A stretch of DNA of 64,000 bases from Bacteroidota bacterium (GCA_021324735.1 JAJPIO010000004.1:1-64000), one strand, 5' to 3'. Counted from the first letter of the stretch, positions 34,894-44,694 are shown. Notes: a model not told the origin generated them from the letters alone. Numbers and translations: made by a program.

Positions 34894-36726
34894 TCATTCC
34901 CCGGTAATGACTCCCGCCTTCATGTCGGGGTGCACCTGACGAGCGAGTTTATGCTGAATACCTTCCACGACGGATTTTGCAGAGAGCGGAAATCCGCCAT
35001 AGATGAGTATCGACTGCAGTTTTCCTTTCAGCGCGCGAGTTTCGAGCGTCAGCAACGATTTAAGCTGGGCATCGCGATTTTGCTCGAGGATATAACAGAA
35101 GTCCTGCTCGTCAATAAAGCGTTCAACTTCGGAAGCGAATGGGAAACTGCGAATGCGCATATAGTTGACCAGTACGCCATCCGACTCCAAAATATCGATG
35201 GCTTCCCGGCATGCTAAGTCGCAGCCACCCAGTGTGATGATCCCAATCGTTGCTCCTTCTTTTCGCTCGATGATCGGAGCGGGCACATACTTCGCGGCGG
35301 CCTTGTGCTTATTCGTAAGCCGGTCCATCACCTCCTGGTATTCCGCCGGAGACTCCGTATAACCACCGAGCCGATTATGACCCGAGCCGCGGGTGAAATA
35401 GCTGCCTTTTGCATTCACGCCAGGCAGCGTTCGAGCGGCAACGAAATTCTCATCTTCCGGTGAGTACCGATAATAGGTCTTGATCTCATCCAACTCTGCG
35501 CTGGTAAGAACGCGTCCCCTATTGGGCCGATAGTTATCGTCCCATTCGAGACGGTCGACGACCCAGTCGTTCATGCCGATGTCGAGATCGGAAAGCATGA
35601 AGACAGGAGTTTGAAATTGCTCCGCCAGGTCAAACGATTTGGCCGCAAAATGGAAACATTCGTTCGGGTTTGAAGGGAAGAGCAAAATATGCTTCGTATC
35701 CCCGTGCGACGCATACGCACATTCCAGGATATCCGATTGCTGCGTGCGCGTCGGCATACCCGTCGAAGGTCCGGTGCGCTGAATATCAAAGATAACGGCG
35801 GGAATTTCCGCGTAGTATGCCAAACCGATCAGCTCGTTCATCAGTGAAATGCCAGGGCCGGCAGTCGATGTAAACGATCGGGCCCCCGCCCAGGATGCGC
35901 CAATCACCATACCGATCGCCGCCAGCTCATCCTCGGCCTGCAAAAAGGCGAAGTTGTTCTTCTTGGTGACGGGATCCACGCGGTACTTATCAGAGAACGC
36001 CTTAAAGGAATCCATCACCGATGTAGCCGGCGTAATAGGATACCAAGCTGCCACTGTTGCACCCGCCCAAATAGCTCCAAGTGCCGTGGCGGTATTACCA
36101 TCGATCAAGATCTTATTGCCGTTCGCATCCATGCCCTCACAATGGAATGGAAGCGGACACGCAAGGTGCTGCTTTGCGTAATCGTAGCCCTGATGAAGTG
36201 CCTTGCGATTGACATCGAGCAATGCTTGCTTTTTGCCATACGCCTCTTTGATCAACTCCTCGATGATCTCCATATCGAGATTGAGCAAGGCCGCCAGAGA
36301 TCCGGTATACATGATGTTCTTAAGCAGTATACGCGTTTTCGGCTCGGGGACGGATTCCGTCAACATCTTTGCGAGTGGTACGCCAAGAAATGTTACATCG
36401 TCGCGGTGCAATTCGGAGGGTAATGGCCATGTCGAATCATATAGCACATACCCGCCGGAGCGAACTTCCGTAATGTCACGAGCGTAGGTCGAGCCGTTCA
36501 TCGCGACCATAAGGTCGTAGTCCAATGCTCGTGCACCATATCCCTGCTTACTCACCCGGATCTCATACCAGGTAGGAAGACCTTGAATGTTGGATGGAAA
36601 GAGATTTTTGCCCGCAACGGGGATGCCCATGCGAAACATCGACTGCATAAGCAGCCCATTAGCGCTTGCAGAGCCCGTCCCATTGACGTTCGCAAGCTTC
36701 AGAGCGAAATCGTTAATACCTGTCAT
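34894..36726 (-). CDS. korA: 2-oxoacid:ferredoxin oxidoreductase alpha subunit with fused gamma domain (first copy)
   Basis: A 610-residue subunit. Residues 1-190 are the gamma domain (GTGSASANGLLMQSMFRMG, and the YDLMVAMNG segment), fused to the alpha pyrimidine-binding domain that begins near GNTATALGAIWAG. The YPITPATSVMD, GPGISLMNELIGLAYYAE and QRTGPSTGMPTRTQQSD motifs are typical. With KorB1 it gives a two-subunit KOR. No ferredoxin subunit is fused, so it uses a free ferredoxin. It lies 212 bases after the terminator of the second KOR operon and is probably transcribed from its own promoter there. Confidence 0.93.
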   Translation of the reverse strand: MTGINDFALKLANVNGTGSASANGLLMQSMFRMGIPVAGKNLFPSNIQGLPTWYEIRVSKQGYGARALDYDLMVAMNGSTYARDITEVRSGGYVLYDSTWPLPSELHRDDVTFLGVPLAKMLTESVPEPKTRILLKNIMYTGSLAALLNLDMEIIEELIKEAYGKKQALLDVNRKALHQGYDYAKQHLACPLPFHCEGMDANGNKILIDGNTATALGAIWAGATVAAWYPITPATSVMDSFKAFSDKYRVDPVTKKNNFAFLQAEDELAAIGMVIGASWAGARSFTSTAGPGISLMNELIGLAYYAEIPAVIFDIQRTGPSTGMPTRTQQSDILECAYASHGDTKHILLFPSNPNECFHFAAKSFDLAEQFQTPVFMLSDLDIGMNDWVVDRLEWDDNYRPNRGRVLTSAELDEIKTYYRYSPEDENFVAARTLPGVNAKGSYFTRGSGHNRLGGYTESPAEYQEVMDRLTNKHKAAAKYVPAPIIERKEGATIGIITLGGCDLACREAIDILESDGVLVNYMRIRSFPFASEVERFIDEQDFCYILEQNRDAQLKSLLTLETRALKGKLQSILIYGGFPLSAKSVVEGIQHKLARQVHPDMKAGVITGE

Positions 36727-36883
36727 TGACTGTTGCGATGCTAAGATGGCGACGAGTGTGATAGCGGATACACTCCGAGGAGCCAGGCGTAGCGAGGGCC
36801 ATCTAACAAAACGAGAGGAAAGTTCGCTCCGATGGACCTACAATCCTTTGTTTGGGGCAAATAAGGGAATACTTATATAATAA

Positions 36884-36914
36884 AAGAGCAATGGCGTTTA
36901 CCGCCATTGCTCTT
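36884..36914 (-). terminator. Intrinsic terminator after the ferredoxin-tailed 734-residue gene
   Basis: AAGAGCAATGGCG (36884-36896), loop TTTAC, CGCCATTGCTCTT (36902-36914): a perfect 13-bp stem followed on the minus strand by TTATTATATAAG. It separates the large nfn-kor2 operon from the korA1-korB1 unit. Confidence 0.9.
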
Positions 36915-36938
36915 GAAAATCAATTCTGTGTACCTCAA

Positions 36939-39143
36939 TTAATTGAACGGCGCAGCCCTTGTAATAAGCTCTTCCAGCCCTGGCTCCTTAGGATTGCGAG
37001 GCTTGCCGGGATGGATAATTGAAACCTGGCAAACTTCTGCCGCTTCTACTAACTGACGGTATGTACCAGCATTTGCATCCGCTATATACGCCTGCTTGTC
37101 AGCATTGTAAGCGAACATCTTGTTATTCAACTGCGTACACTCGTTACAGGTAGCGCAGCGATCGGTTTCAATATACGGATCGTCGCCATGATGCTCCGCC
37201 TGGGCGGCCGGTTGGGACTCCGTTGTTAATTCGGGCGCTGGCGCCTCAGCCGGCTGCGAAACGATCTCTTTGGCTGCTGCTTCTGCAAGTTGTTGTTTTA
37301 TCTGCTCGACCAGTCGCTCTGCATGGGAGTTATGTATACCACCTAACTCTTGCAGATTGCGCCACAGTGCGAGAGATCTCCGGGTCTCGGAGAGGATCTG
37401 TCTGCTTACAATTGCGCGATGCAGTGTTCCCGCACCATCTGCAACCGTTATGCTCGGTACCGTCCCGGTCCATTGCGTCCCACCTTGGAGCACTTCAGGC
37501 ACGGTACGAATAATATTCATTGGATCAGCCGCTGGCAGAATTGCATACTGCTCCTTAAAGCGATTGTCCGTCAAGAGAAAATCGGCTAACGTAAAGGTCA
37601 GCTCTTCGGAGATCATCTCATGATGTTCATTCTCATATTCGAACGTCCGCACCGGCCAGGCTTCTTCTGCTTGTGGATTATCATCCAATCGACACCGACT
37701 CGCCCAATCCAATCCTGCCGTTGGATCGTAGAGGATTGTCGGAAACGCTCGGGATTCTGTCGCCGCTGCTGCAACAAGATATGTTGGAATGGAGCCGGTC
37801 TGACCGCCTGTGCCCGAGTACACACTGATGAATGCCGGAGCATTATTCGCAAGACCACGTACCACATCCTGTCGAAGCCGGAATAACTGCGAAGCACTCG
37901 CTTGAAGCACAAAAACATCTCCCAGCCGCATCGCTGTGTCGAGTACGTGTCGAGAACGCGATGCCAAAGCAATGTGACGTTCAATGCCAAGCGACACCTG
38001 ACCTATCGCTGAGGGCTCAAAGAGGTCATCCGTTTGTAAGACAATCTTAAGCGGCAGACCAGATGACAGCGCATCCACGATCTGCAGCGTCTCGTCCGCA
38101 TCAAGTTCGGACGTGTACTTACACAGCAGATAGTCCGGTAATTGGCTAAGCTGATTCGGTTCAAGAGTGTCGGAGCTGTAATCCCCAAAGATGGCGTCGT
38201 GCGTGGGAATGCCATTTTCACCTTCCCCTTCACGGTAAACTCCTTTTACTTCGAGTTCAGCGATCGCTAAAGCATTGATAAGCTCTTGCGCTTCCTGCTT
38301 GCGTTCTTTCATTGCCTGCAACGCTGCGGAGCATCGGAAGAAAACGAACTGATACGGTTCGATATCCGGACGAATCGGAAAGAACCGTTGTCCTTTCAGT
38401 ACTTCGATCAGATGTTGAACGCGATTGCGGCGATCGTCCGAAATACGAATACCCGGCTTGGCCCTTACCAGCACGCGCGACATCGTTTCGAAATCGAAAC
38501 TATCGGCGAAGGAGGTACCGATGGAAGCTTTTAATCGTTCGGGCGCGCGACCGACTTCTGAATGTGCAAGCTCGGCATCCAGAATACTTTGCAGTTTTAG
38601 GAGCAACCGTTCACACTTAGCACGAAACGCATTCGACTTTGCACGCTGAACCTGGCCCCACACGTGTTGGGCAAGTCGCGACATTAACGAAAAATCTAAG
38701 TCGGCTAATTCGCCACTGACATTAAATAAGGGCCACAGCCGTTTTGCTGAGTCTTTAACGAGTTCATCGCTCACTGCCAAACGACCGATAGCAGCTTGCC
38801 ATAGCACGGAAAAATCGCCATGACGTCCCGGAAGCCCGTTGTTTGTTAGCGACGTTCGTAATTCGCGCTCCAATTCATAAGCATGCCGCGCAATGCGCGT
38901 ACGATCAGGATCGTCACGTAGTATTTCAATGGCGTCATCAACCAACCCGCTGAGCGAAAGTACCGCGCGCTCTGTCCCTCCTATTGTATTGAGAACGAGC
39001 GGGAAGTCATACCGAAGCGATCTCATGTCTCGATAGCGAGCAAAGAGAGCCGGAATGCAATCCTGCCCCACTGGTCGAACGACGGAGCCGTTCACATGAC
39101 CACTCAGATGAAAACTAAGCAGTTCTTGATCTTTCACTTCCAT
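36939..39143 (-). CDS. Large unknown protein with C-terminal [4Fe-4S] ferredoxin domain
   Basis: A 734-residue soluble protein. The last 80 residues are a single-cluster ferredoxin: C663, C666 and C669 (CATCNEC) and a distant C705 (VCQ), with the QAYIADANAGTYRQLV spacing of such domains. The middle, about residues 400-530, resembles the C-terminal TPP-domain region of pyruvate:ferredoxin oxidoreductases (PAFISVYSGTGG, ESRAFPTILYDP, DDNPQAEEAWP), but I do not see the catalytic TPP signature. The N-terminal 400 residues are helical and unrecognised. The gene starts 12 bases after KorB2 and ends the nfnA-nfnB-korA2-korB2 operon, so it is likely an electron-transfer partner of that enzyme. Confidence 0.85.
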   Translation of the reverse strand: MEVKDQELLSFHLSGHVNGSVVRPVGQDCIPALFARYRDMRSLRYDFPLVLNTIGGTERAVLSLSGLVDDAIEILRDDPDRTRIARHAYELERELRTSLTNNGLPGRHGDFSVLWQAAIGRLAVSDELVKDSAKRLWPLFNVSGELADLDFSLMSRLAQHVWGQVQRAKSNAFRAKCERLLLKLQSILDAELAHSEVGRAPERLKASIGTSFADSFDFETMSRVLVRAKPGIRISDDRRNRVQHLIEVLKGQRFFPIRPDIEPYQFVFFRCSAALQAMKERKQEAQELINALAIAELEVKGVYREGEGENGIPTHDAIFGDYSSDTLEPNQLSQLPDYLLCKYTSELDADETLQIVDALSSGLPLKIVLQTDDLFEPSAIGQVSLGIERHIALASRSRHVLDTAMRLGDVFVLQASASQLFRLRQDVVRGLANNAPAFISVYSGTGGQTGSIPTYLVAAAATESRAFPTILYDPTAGLDWASRCRLDDNPQAEEAWPVRTFEYENEHHEMISEELTFTLADFLLTDNRFKEQYAILPAADPMNIIRTVPEVLQGGTQWTGTVPSITVADGAGTLHRAIVSRQILSETRRSLALWRNLQELGGIHNSHAERLVEQIKQQLAEAAAKEIVSQPAEAPAPELTTESQPAAQAEHHGDDPYIETDRCATCNECTQLNNKMFAYNADKQAYIADANAGTYRQLVEAAEVCQVSIIHPGKPRNPKEPGLEELITRAAPFN

Positions 39144-39155
39144 AATTATCCCGCG

Positions 39156-40175
39156 TTATACATGCTGAGGTGTGTGACCATCCGGCCATATGGTGAACTT
39201 ATCGAATTCGCGTTCGAGACCGGTACGAATGAGCGAAGCGGTGCGCAACCGTGAATCGGCACGCGTTTCCTCATAACGTGGCACTTCGTCATTGCGGTAC
39301 AGTATTCCAACCGGGATAGGATCGCTGCCGGACGCAACTTCACGAGCACGATTCAGATCAGATGGATCGTGCTCGATGACGTTCATATATCGTTTCGATA
39401 ATTCGGAATCGATCTGAAGGCCATCCTCATGTTGCAATAGTACTACTCGTTGAGGATCGTGCAGATAATCATCCAGGTGCGTGGGCAACCACTCGGGGCA
39501 TCGCTGAATGATCCGGATAAAGGAAAAGCCGTCGTGATGATACGCAGCCTGAAGTGTCTGATACAGCAGCTTCGGGATCCAATCGACCACCTGTGCTACG
39601 AAGGAGACGTTTGCAACACCGAGCGTAACAGTGAGTGGATTCAACGCATCGAGATACGATCCCTTCGGCGTGGTATTCGTCTTTAGTCCGATCGGTGACG
39701 TCGGTGAGGCTTGCTTCTTCGTAAGACCGTAGATGTTGTTATCATGCAGCATCGCGATCATATTCATATTGTATCGGATCGCATGGATCCAATGTGCCGC
39801 ACCGATACTGCAACAATCGCCATCCCCCATATTAACGAACACTTTCAGGTCGGGCCGTGCCAGCCGGATACCTTCTGCGATGGGAAGTGCCCGACCATGA
39901 AGGCTGTGCACTCCATAGGTGTTCATATAGTGCGGCAATCGGCTCGAACATCCGATACCGGACACAAAGACCGTTTTTTCCGGCGCGAGCGCTTCATCGC
40001 GACATAAGCGCTGCACGGCGGTAAGGATCGCATTATCGCCACAGCCAGTGCACCAGCGCGGTACACCCTTCTGATAATCTTCCAGCTCGTATTGCTGCTC
40101 GTAGATCTGAAGCAGGCAATCATTCGCACTTGGAATATCTACTCCGTTCGCTATCATATCCGTCGTATTCTTCAT
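39156..40175 (-). CDS. korB: 2-oxoacid:ferredoxin oxidoreductase beta subunit (second copy)
   Basis: Start chosen at the ATG at 40175 (339 residues): its ATGA overlaps the KorA2 stop and GGAGG lies seven bases upstream; the open frame runs 20 codons further but into korA2. RWCTGCGDN and SGIGCSSR give three cluster cysteines and IQRCPEW the fourth. The TPP/Mg motif is NMGDGDCCSIGAAHWIHAIRYNMN with DNNIYGLTKKQ. Its C-terminal loop differs clearly from KorB1, so the two complexes probably use different 2-oxoacids (2-oxoglutarate versus pyruvate or a branched acid); which is which cannot be told here. Confidence 0.93.
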   Translation of the reverse strand: MKNTTDMIANGVDIPSANDCLLQIYEQQYELEDYQKGVPRWCTGCGDNAILTAVQRLCRDEALAPEKTVFVSGIGCSSRLPHYMNTYGVHSLHGRALPIAEGIRLARPDLKVFVNMGDGDCCSIGAAHWIHAIRYNMNMIAMLHDNNIYGLTKKQASPTSPIGLKTNTTPKGSYLDALNPLTVTLGVANVSFVAQVVDWIPKLLYQTLQAAYHHDGFSFIRIIQRCPEWLPTHLDDYLHDPQRVVLLQHEDGLQIDSELSKRYMNVIEHDPSDLNRAREVASGSDPIPVGILYRNDEVPRYEETRADSRLRTASLIRTGLEREFDKFTIWPDGHTPQHV

Positions 40176-42085
40176 GAGAGTGCCTCCAATGCTACGCGTC
40201 GTACTGTATTTGGCTTCAGTGGCATACCACGGCATTCGCTAAAGCAATCGACATCGACCAAATAGCGAGACCGAAGCAATGTTGCAAGCGCAGAGTATCT
40301 GCGGTTCGTCTCATCGATGATCTCATCCTGAAGCGAATCACTCCAATTATTTTCGATCGTTATGACCTTCTTAAATCCGTGAAGTATCTCCTTGATACCC
40401 GGCGCCATCGGCTGAAGGAAGGTCAGGTGCATGGAAGATACTTTCTTTCCTTCTTTACGCATTTCTTCCACCGCCTCTTCGATCGCCCCCTTTGTACTGC
40501 CCCAGCCTACAATGAGCAGATCGCCGGTGCGATCGCCAAAGACGGGTGGCGGTTTCAGCGTCTTCTGCAGCGTTGCTAATTTCAGGCTTCGAGCGCGAAT
40601 AGCGCGCTGATTGATCTCGGGATCGTAGGCTACATGACTATTCTCATCATGCGCAAGGCCGGTAAGCGTATGCTGGCCACCAAGCTGACCGGGAATAAAA
40701 CGTCGTGCAAGGCCCGTCTTCGGATCCCAGTCGTAGGGCTTCGCTCCTGTTGGCACAGCGCTTTGATCTATCGGTGGCGCAAGCCATGCTTCATCGAACT
40801 CCGGACGTTTGAATGGCTGCTGGGAGTTTGCGAGGTTGGCATCCGAGAGAATGACTACCACCATATTAAACATCTCCGCGATCTTTCGAGCCGTAATTAC
40901 CGAATAGAAGCAATCCTCGATAGTCCCTGGCGCTATTACTACTTTAGGAGCGTCGCCGTGACTGCCGAAGATCGTCGTCATGAGATCGCCTTGCTCTGTC
41001 TTCGTTGGCTGACCTGTACTAGGACCGCCACGCTGTACATTAACTACGACGAGTGGAATTTCACCCATTACCGCAAGACCGATCGCTTCCTGCTTGAGCG
41101 AATAGCCGGGTCCGGAGGTGATCGTTACCGTGCACTTACCGGCATAGGATGCACCGATGGCGAAACAACATGCCGCTATCTCATCTTCAGCCTGGTGGAC
41201 CACTCCTCCGACCTCTTCGAATGCATCGCTGAGGTAATGAGAGGCAGACGTTGCGGGAGTGATCGGATACATCGCGCAGATCTCCATACCGGAGGCGAGA
41301 ACACCCAAAGCAAGAGCCGTATTGCCGTTCACAACGATTTGCGGCACCGTTGTCTTTTCAGACGGTACTTCGTACTTGAAATCGAGATTCTCTTCGGCCC
41401 ATGCGTAACCGGCCTCGAGCAACGCGATGTTAGACTCGATCACTCTCGCCGATTTTTTACCGAACGTCATAACGACCTGTTCGCGGGCAACTTGTAAGTC
41501 GAGGCTGTAAAGCGCGCACAGCAAGCCAAGCGCGAACATGTTCTTGCCCTTCCGCGGATCGCTCACGATCTTCCGGCATTCCATGTCCATCGGAATCTCG
41601 TGGACTTTGTATCCCGCTGCTCTTAGCTGCTCAACCGCTTCGATGTATGATTGAGAAACACGGCGGTCGTCGCGCCACATCGATTCGAGTAGGATCGTGC
41701 AACCCGGTTTCAACTCGTTCGAACGGACTCTTCCGAGCAACACTTGTTCGTTGAACGCCACCACGAGATCGGTCTCATTACCACCGTTCGTTACACGTTT
41801 TGAGCCGATGCGAATCTTGTTACCGCTTGCACCAGCTACGCTGCGGGCGGGCGGGCGGATCTCGGCCGGAATGATCTCGACCGTCCAAACTCCCAATCCC
41901 ATTCGCGCGACGATAGCACCAAACGATTGACCGCACTTCTGCGCGCCTTCGCCCGAATCGCTGATGATCTCGACGATGTGCTCGTTCAGTTTGGTCACCT
42001 TGCTTTTGGGATGCGCTTTTTGAGCAGCCGCATGACCGTTCGTTCGTTCTGTTTTTGCAATTACAACTTCTTCCATTTCCATCAT
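40172..42085 (-). CDS. korA: 2-oxoacid:ferredoxin oxidoreductase alpha subunit with fused gamma domain (second copy)
   Basis: A 637-residue subunit. The N-terminal gamma domain (GEGAQKCGQSFGAIVARMG; LVVAFNEQVLLGRV) is fused to the alpha domain (GNTALALGVLASG, YPITPATSASHYL, GPGYSLKQEAIGLAVMGE, QRGGPSTGQPTKTEQGD). About 25 extra N-terminal residues, Lys/Ala-rich, precede the gamma domain. The start at 42085 overlaps the NfnB stop as ATGA, so translation is coupled. It shares only family-level similarity with KorA1 and keeps the same domain order. Confidence 0.93.
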   Translation of the reverse strand: MMEMEEVVIAKTERTNGHAAAQKAHPKSKVTKLNEHIVEIISDSGEGAQKCGQSFGAIVARMGLGVWTVEIIPAEIRPPARSVAGASGNKIRIGSKRVTNGGNETDLVVAFNEQVLLGRVRSNELKPGCTILLESMWRDDRRVSQSYIEAVEQLRAAGYKVHEIPMDMECRKIVSDPRKGKNMFALGLLCALYSLDLQVAREQVVMTFGKKSARVIESNIALLEAGYAWAEENLDFKYEVPSEKTTVPQIVVNGNTALALGVLASGMEICAMYPITPATSASHYLSDAFEEVGGVVHQAEDEIAACCFAIGASYAGKCTVTITSGPGYSLKQEAIGLAVMGEIPLVVVNVQRGGPSTGQPTKTEQGDLMTTIFGSHGDAPKVVIAPGTIEDCFYSVITARKIAEMFNMVVVILSDANLANSQQPFKRPEFDEAWLAPPIDQSAVPTGAKPYDWDPKTGLARRFIPGQLGGQHTLTGLAHDENSHVAYDPEINQRAIRARSLKLATLQKTLKPPPVFGDRTGDLLIVGWGSTKGAIEEAVEEMRKEGKKVSSMHLTFLQPMAPGIKEILHGFKKVITIENNWSDSLQDEIIDETNRRYSALATLLRSRYLVDVDCFSECRGMPLKPNTVRRVALEALS

Positions 42086-43590
42086 GCCGCGACCCTCACT
42101 CTCATAAAGTTATGCTCCCGAGCGTCAATGCCAAAGATCGAATGGTCTCGCCGGAGCGGACCAATATCGCGAATACCGAGAAACGCTTTCATACCTTGTG
42201 CAGCCTTTCGACCTGCTCCCATCGCCATGATCACCGTCGCCGCACCGGTCACGATGTCACCGCCGGCAAAAACTCCTGCGATGGACGTCATGAGGGTCTT
42301 ATCGGTCGCGATATAGCCCCACTTATTCAGCTTGAGCTTTGATGTTTGCCCGATGATGGGATTAGCATTGGTGCCTATGGCATAAACAACTTCATCCGTC
42401 TCGATCTCGAACTCGCTACCTGGAATTGTCACTGGCCGACGGCGCCCCGAATCATCCGGTTCGCCGAGTTCCATTCGTATGCAGCGAATTGCTCGGACAT
42501 TGCCTTCGCCATCATCTAAGATCTCGATCGGATTCGTCAGCCAATTAAACTCAATCCCTTCCTGCTCGGCGTGATGCACCTCTTCCGCGCGCGCCGGGCA
42601 TTCTACTTTCGATCGGCGGTAGACACAGGTCACCTTTTCTGCGCCCAAGCGCATACTTACTCGAAGGGCATCCATCGCGGTGTTACCAGCACCTACGACG
42701 ACGACATGCTTACCCAGTGGCAGTGGAGTATCAACGTTCGGAAATTCGCGGGCACGCATCAGGTTACAGCGCGTGAGAAGTTCATTCGCGGAAAGAACGC
42801 CGTTAAGGGAATCGCCGGGGATATTAAGCATTGTTGGATATCCGGCGCCAGTACCGATAAAGACCGCGTCGAATCCCATTTCTTCGATCATCTGCTCGAT
42901 CGTAAAGAGCCGCCCGACGAGCACATTGCACTCGAACCTGACTCCCAGTTCTTTCAGCTTATCGATCTCGGCATCGACCACGGTATTTGGTAAACGGAAT
43001 TCCGGAATACCATAGCGAAGTACTCCACCGGCTTCGTGGAATGCTTCGAAGACCGTGACATCGCATCCCGCCTTTGCCATATCGGCCGCGCACGCCATAC
43101 CCGATGGGCCGGAGCCCACAATACCGATCCTATACCGCCCACCATTACTACTGCGTGACGGTTGGATATATGGCTTATTGATCCAATTATTTTGGATGGC
43201 AAGATCACCGATAAATCGTTCGAGGCGGCCGATAGCCACCGATTCCAGCGTTTCACCTACGGTGCAGACGCCTTCACACTGGTTCTCCTGCGGACATACG
43301 CGGCCACAAACGGCCGGGAGCAGATTCGTCCCGGTGATGACCTCGTATGCACCGCGATAATCGCGCTCGCCGATCTTTTGAATAAAATTTGGAATGTCTA
43401 TCGAGACGGGACAACCTTCGATGCATTTGGGGTCGGGGCAGAACAAGCATCGCTCGGATTCGCGGATCGCTTCTGCTTCCGTATATCCACAGTTAACTTC
43501 TTCAAAGTTATGGGCCCTCGTAAAAGCGTCGAGTTCTGCAACAGGCGTCCGCTCTTGGTGTATCGTACGTACCGTGCGCTTTTTTGCCAT
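42082..43590 (-). CDS. nfnB: NfnB-type NADPH:ferredoxin oxidoreductase large subunit (GltD-like)
   Basis: Start chosen at the ATG at 43590 (502 residues), giving MAKKRTVRTIHQER; 16 further upstream codons are open. Cysteine-rich N-terminal part with ERCLFCPDPKCIEGCP and VCPQENQCEGVC, each cluster-binding, then GltD-type FAD site GIVGSGPSGMACAADMAKAG and NADPH site VVVVGAGNTAMDALRVSMRLGA. With NfnA it forms the electron-bifurcating transhydrogenase that couples ferredoxin, NADH and NADP. The strong coupling to korA2 suggests that ferredoxin reduced by KOR feeds NADPH formation, or the reverse. Confidence 0.9.
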   Translation of the reverse strand: MAKKRTVRTIHQERTPVAELDAFTRAHNFEEVNCGYTEAEAIRESERCLFCPDPKCIEGCPVSIDIPNFIQKIGERDYRGAYEVITGTNLLPAVCGRVCPQENQCEGVCTVGETLESVAIGRLERFIGDLAIQNNWINKPYIQPSRSSNGGRYRIGIVGSGPSGMACAADMAKAGCDVTVFEAFHEAGGVLRYGIPEFRLPNTVVDAEIDKLKELGVRFECNVLVGRLFTIEQMIEEMGFDAVFIGTGAGYPTMLNIPGDSLNGVLSANELLTRCNLMRAREFPNVDTPLPLGKHVVVVGAGNTAMDALRVSMRLGAEKVTCVYRRSKVECPARAEEVHHAEQEGIEFNWLTNPIEILDDGEGNVRAIRCIRMELGEPDDSGRRRPVTIPGSEFEIETDEVVYAIGTNANPIIGQTSKLKLNKWGYIATDKTLMTSIAGVFAGGDIVTGAATVIMAMGAGRKAAQGMKAFLGIRDIGPLRRDHSIFGIDAREHNFMRVRVAA

Positions 43591-43626
43591 CGGCTTACTG
43601 CAAGATTCGAAATAAAAAAGTCCTGT

Positions 43627-43648
43627 ATGCCATCCCAATGGATGGCAT
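43627..43648 (-). repeat. Hairpin between nfnA and nfnB
   Basis: ATGCCATCC (43627-43635), loop CAAT, GGATGGCAT (43640-43648): a perfect 9-bp stem in the 82-base gap. On the minus strand a T-run follows eight bases later (ACAGGACTTTTTT), so it may be a partial terminator or an mRNA processing/stability element that sets the NfnA to NfnB ratio. Confidence 0.5.
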
Positions 43649-43672
43649 TCGCATTACCGTTGACGAATAGGA

Positions 43673-44596
43673 TTACGCACTGACCGTAGCGTATTCGCTA
43701 CCGACAGCAGCCGTGCTCATGCGACAAGACTCTGACCAGCGTTCCCGGGCGACTCGTTCTTCTTCTTTATAGCGACGCAGGCGGATCATAAGATCATCGA
43801 AATCGACCTCGTGCCCGTCGAAATCGGGGCCGTCGACACAGGCAAACTTGACCTTCTCGCCGACTTTAACACGACAGCCACCGCACATACCGGTGCCATC
43901 TACCATGATCGGGTTAAGACTGACCATCGTCTTAATACCGTAGGGCTTGGTCGCTTGAGCGCTTGCCTTCATCATGACGGGAGGACCGATAGCAATGACT
44001 TCCTCGGTGTCCGGATGACTCTCTAAGGCCTGACGAATACCATCCGTTACAAAGCCCCGGATACCGGCAGATCCATCATCGGTGCAAATAATAAGTTCGT
44101 CGGTGATCGCTCGAAATTTATCTTCCCAAAAGATAAGGTCCTTGGTGCGGTAGCCAAGTATGCCAATTACATAAGCTCCAGCCTCTTTGAGTGCCCGAGC
44201 TTGCGGATACACCGGCGCCACCCCAAGACCACCACCCACGCAAATGACCTTTTTCGCACTCGAAACGTGACTCGGAATACCCATCGGACCCGCCAGACCA
44301 TAGAGATGAGTACCGACCTGACACATTTCCTTCATTTCCAGCGTCGATTTGCCAACGGCCTGGATAACGAGCGTGATCGTGCCTTTTTCACGCTTAAAAT
44401 CAGCGATAGTAAGCGGGATCCGCTCTCCATCGCTGTGCGACATTACAATAACGAATTGTCCTGGCTGTGCAGCACGGGCCATCTGCGGATGATGGACCTC
44501 GAGCATATATGTGACATCAGAATAGTCCTCTCGGCGGAGGATTTCAAATGGTCTATTGCCAGTGAGGACCGGGGCGGAGTTATCTGAAGTAATCAC
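43673..44596 (-). CDS. nfnA: NfnA-type ferredoxin-NADP+ reductase small subunit
   Basis: A 307-residue FAD/NAD(H)-binding protein of the ferredoxin reductase/dihydroorotate dehydrogenase electron transfer family. It has a Rossmann-type NAD site (KKVICVGGGLGVAPVYPQARAL) and a C-terminal [2Fe-2S] site, GMCGGCRVKV and ACVDGPDF. These fit NfnA, which oxidises NADH or reduces NAD while NfnB handles NADPH. First gene of the operon nfnA-nfnB-korA2-korB2-unknown. About 400 bases upstream separate it from divergent ppsA. Confidence 0.9.
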   Translation of the reverse strand: MITSDNSAPVLTGNRPFEILRREDYSDVTYMLEVHHPQMARAAQPGQFVIVMSHSDGERIPLTIADFKREKGTITLVIQAVGKSTLEMKEMCQVGTHLYGLAGPMGIPSHVSSAKKVICVGGGLGVAPVYPQARALKEAGAYVIGILGYRTKDLIFWEDKFRAITDELIICTDDGSAGIRGFVTDGIRQALESHPDTEEVIAIGPPVMMKASAQATKPYGIKTMVSLNPIMVDGTGMCGGCRVKVGEKVKFACVDGPDFDGHEVDFDDLMIRLRRYKEEERVARERWSESCRMSTAAVGSEYATVSA

Positions 44597-44647
44597 TTCG
44601 TCGTAATTCCGTAAAAATCATACCGAAAGGGTTTAATCGTAAATAAT

Positions 44648-44662
44648 TTGACCTACGGTCAA
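44648..44662. promoter_or_regulatory. Palindrome TTGACC-TAC-GGTCAA
   Basis: Perfect 6-bp arms with a three-base centre, 51 bases upstream of nfnA. The same arms with a two-base centre recur at 58604-58617, so a shared regulator is possible. Confidence 0.4.
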
Positions 44663-44678
44663 GACTTGGTAAAGTAAT

Positions 44679-44694
44679 CTTACCGAGAGGTAAG
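44679..44694. promoter_or_regulatory. Palindrome CTTACC-GAGA-GGTAAG
   Basis: Perfect 6-bp arms 16 bases after the previous palindrome. The half sites (ACC...GGT) match those of 44648-44662, hinting at a two-site operator for nfnA or ppsA. Confidence 0.4.

Noticed and set aside
40634-41497. Long plus-strand open frame opposite korA2
   Set aside because: Antisense to a strongly conserved KOR subunit; Arg/Cys-rich composition typical of shadow frames.
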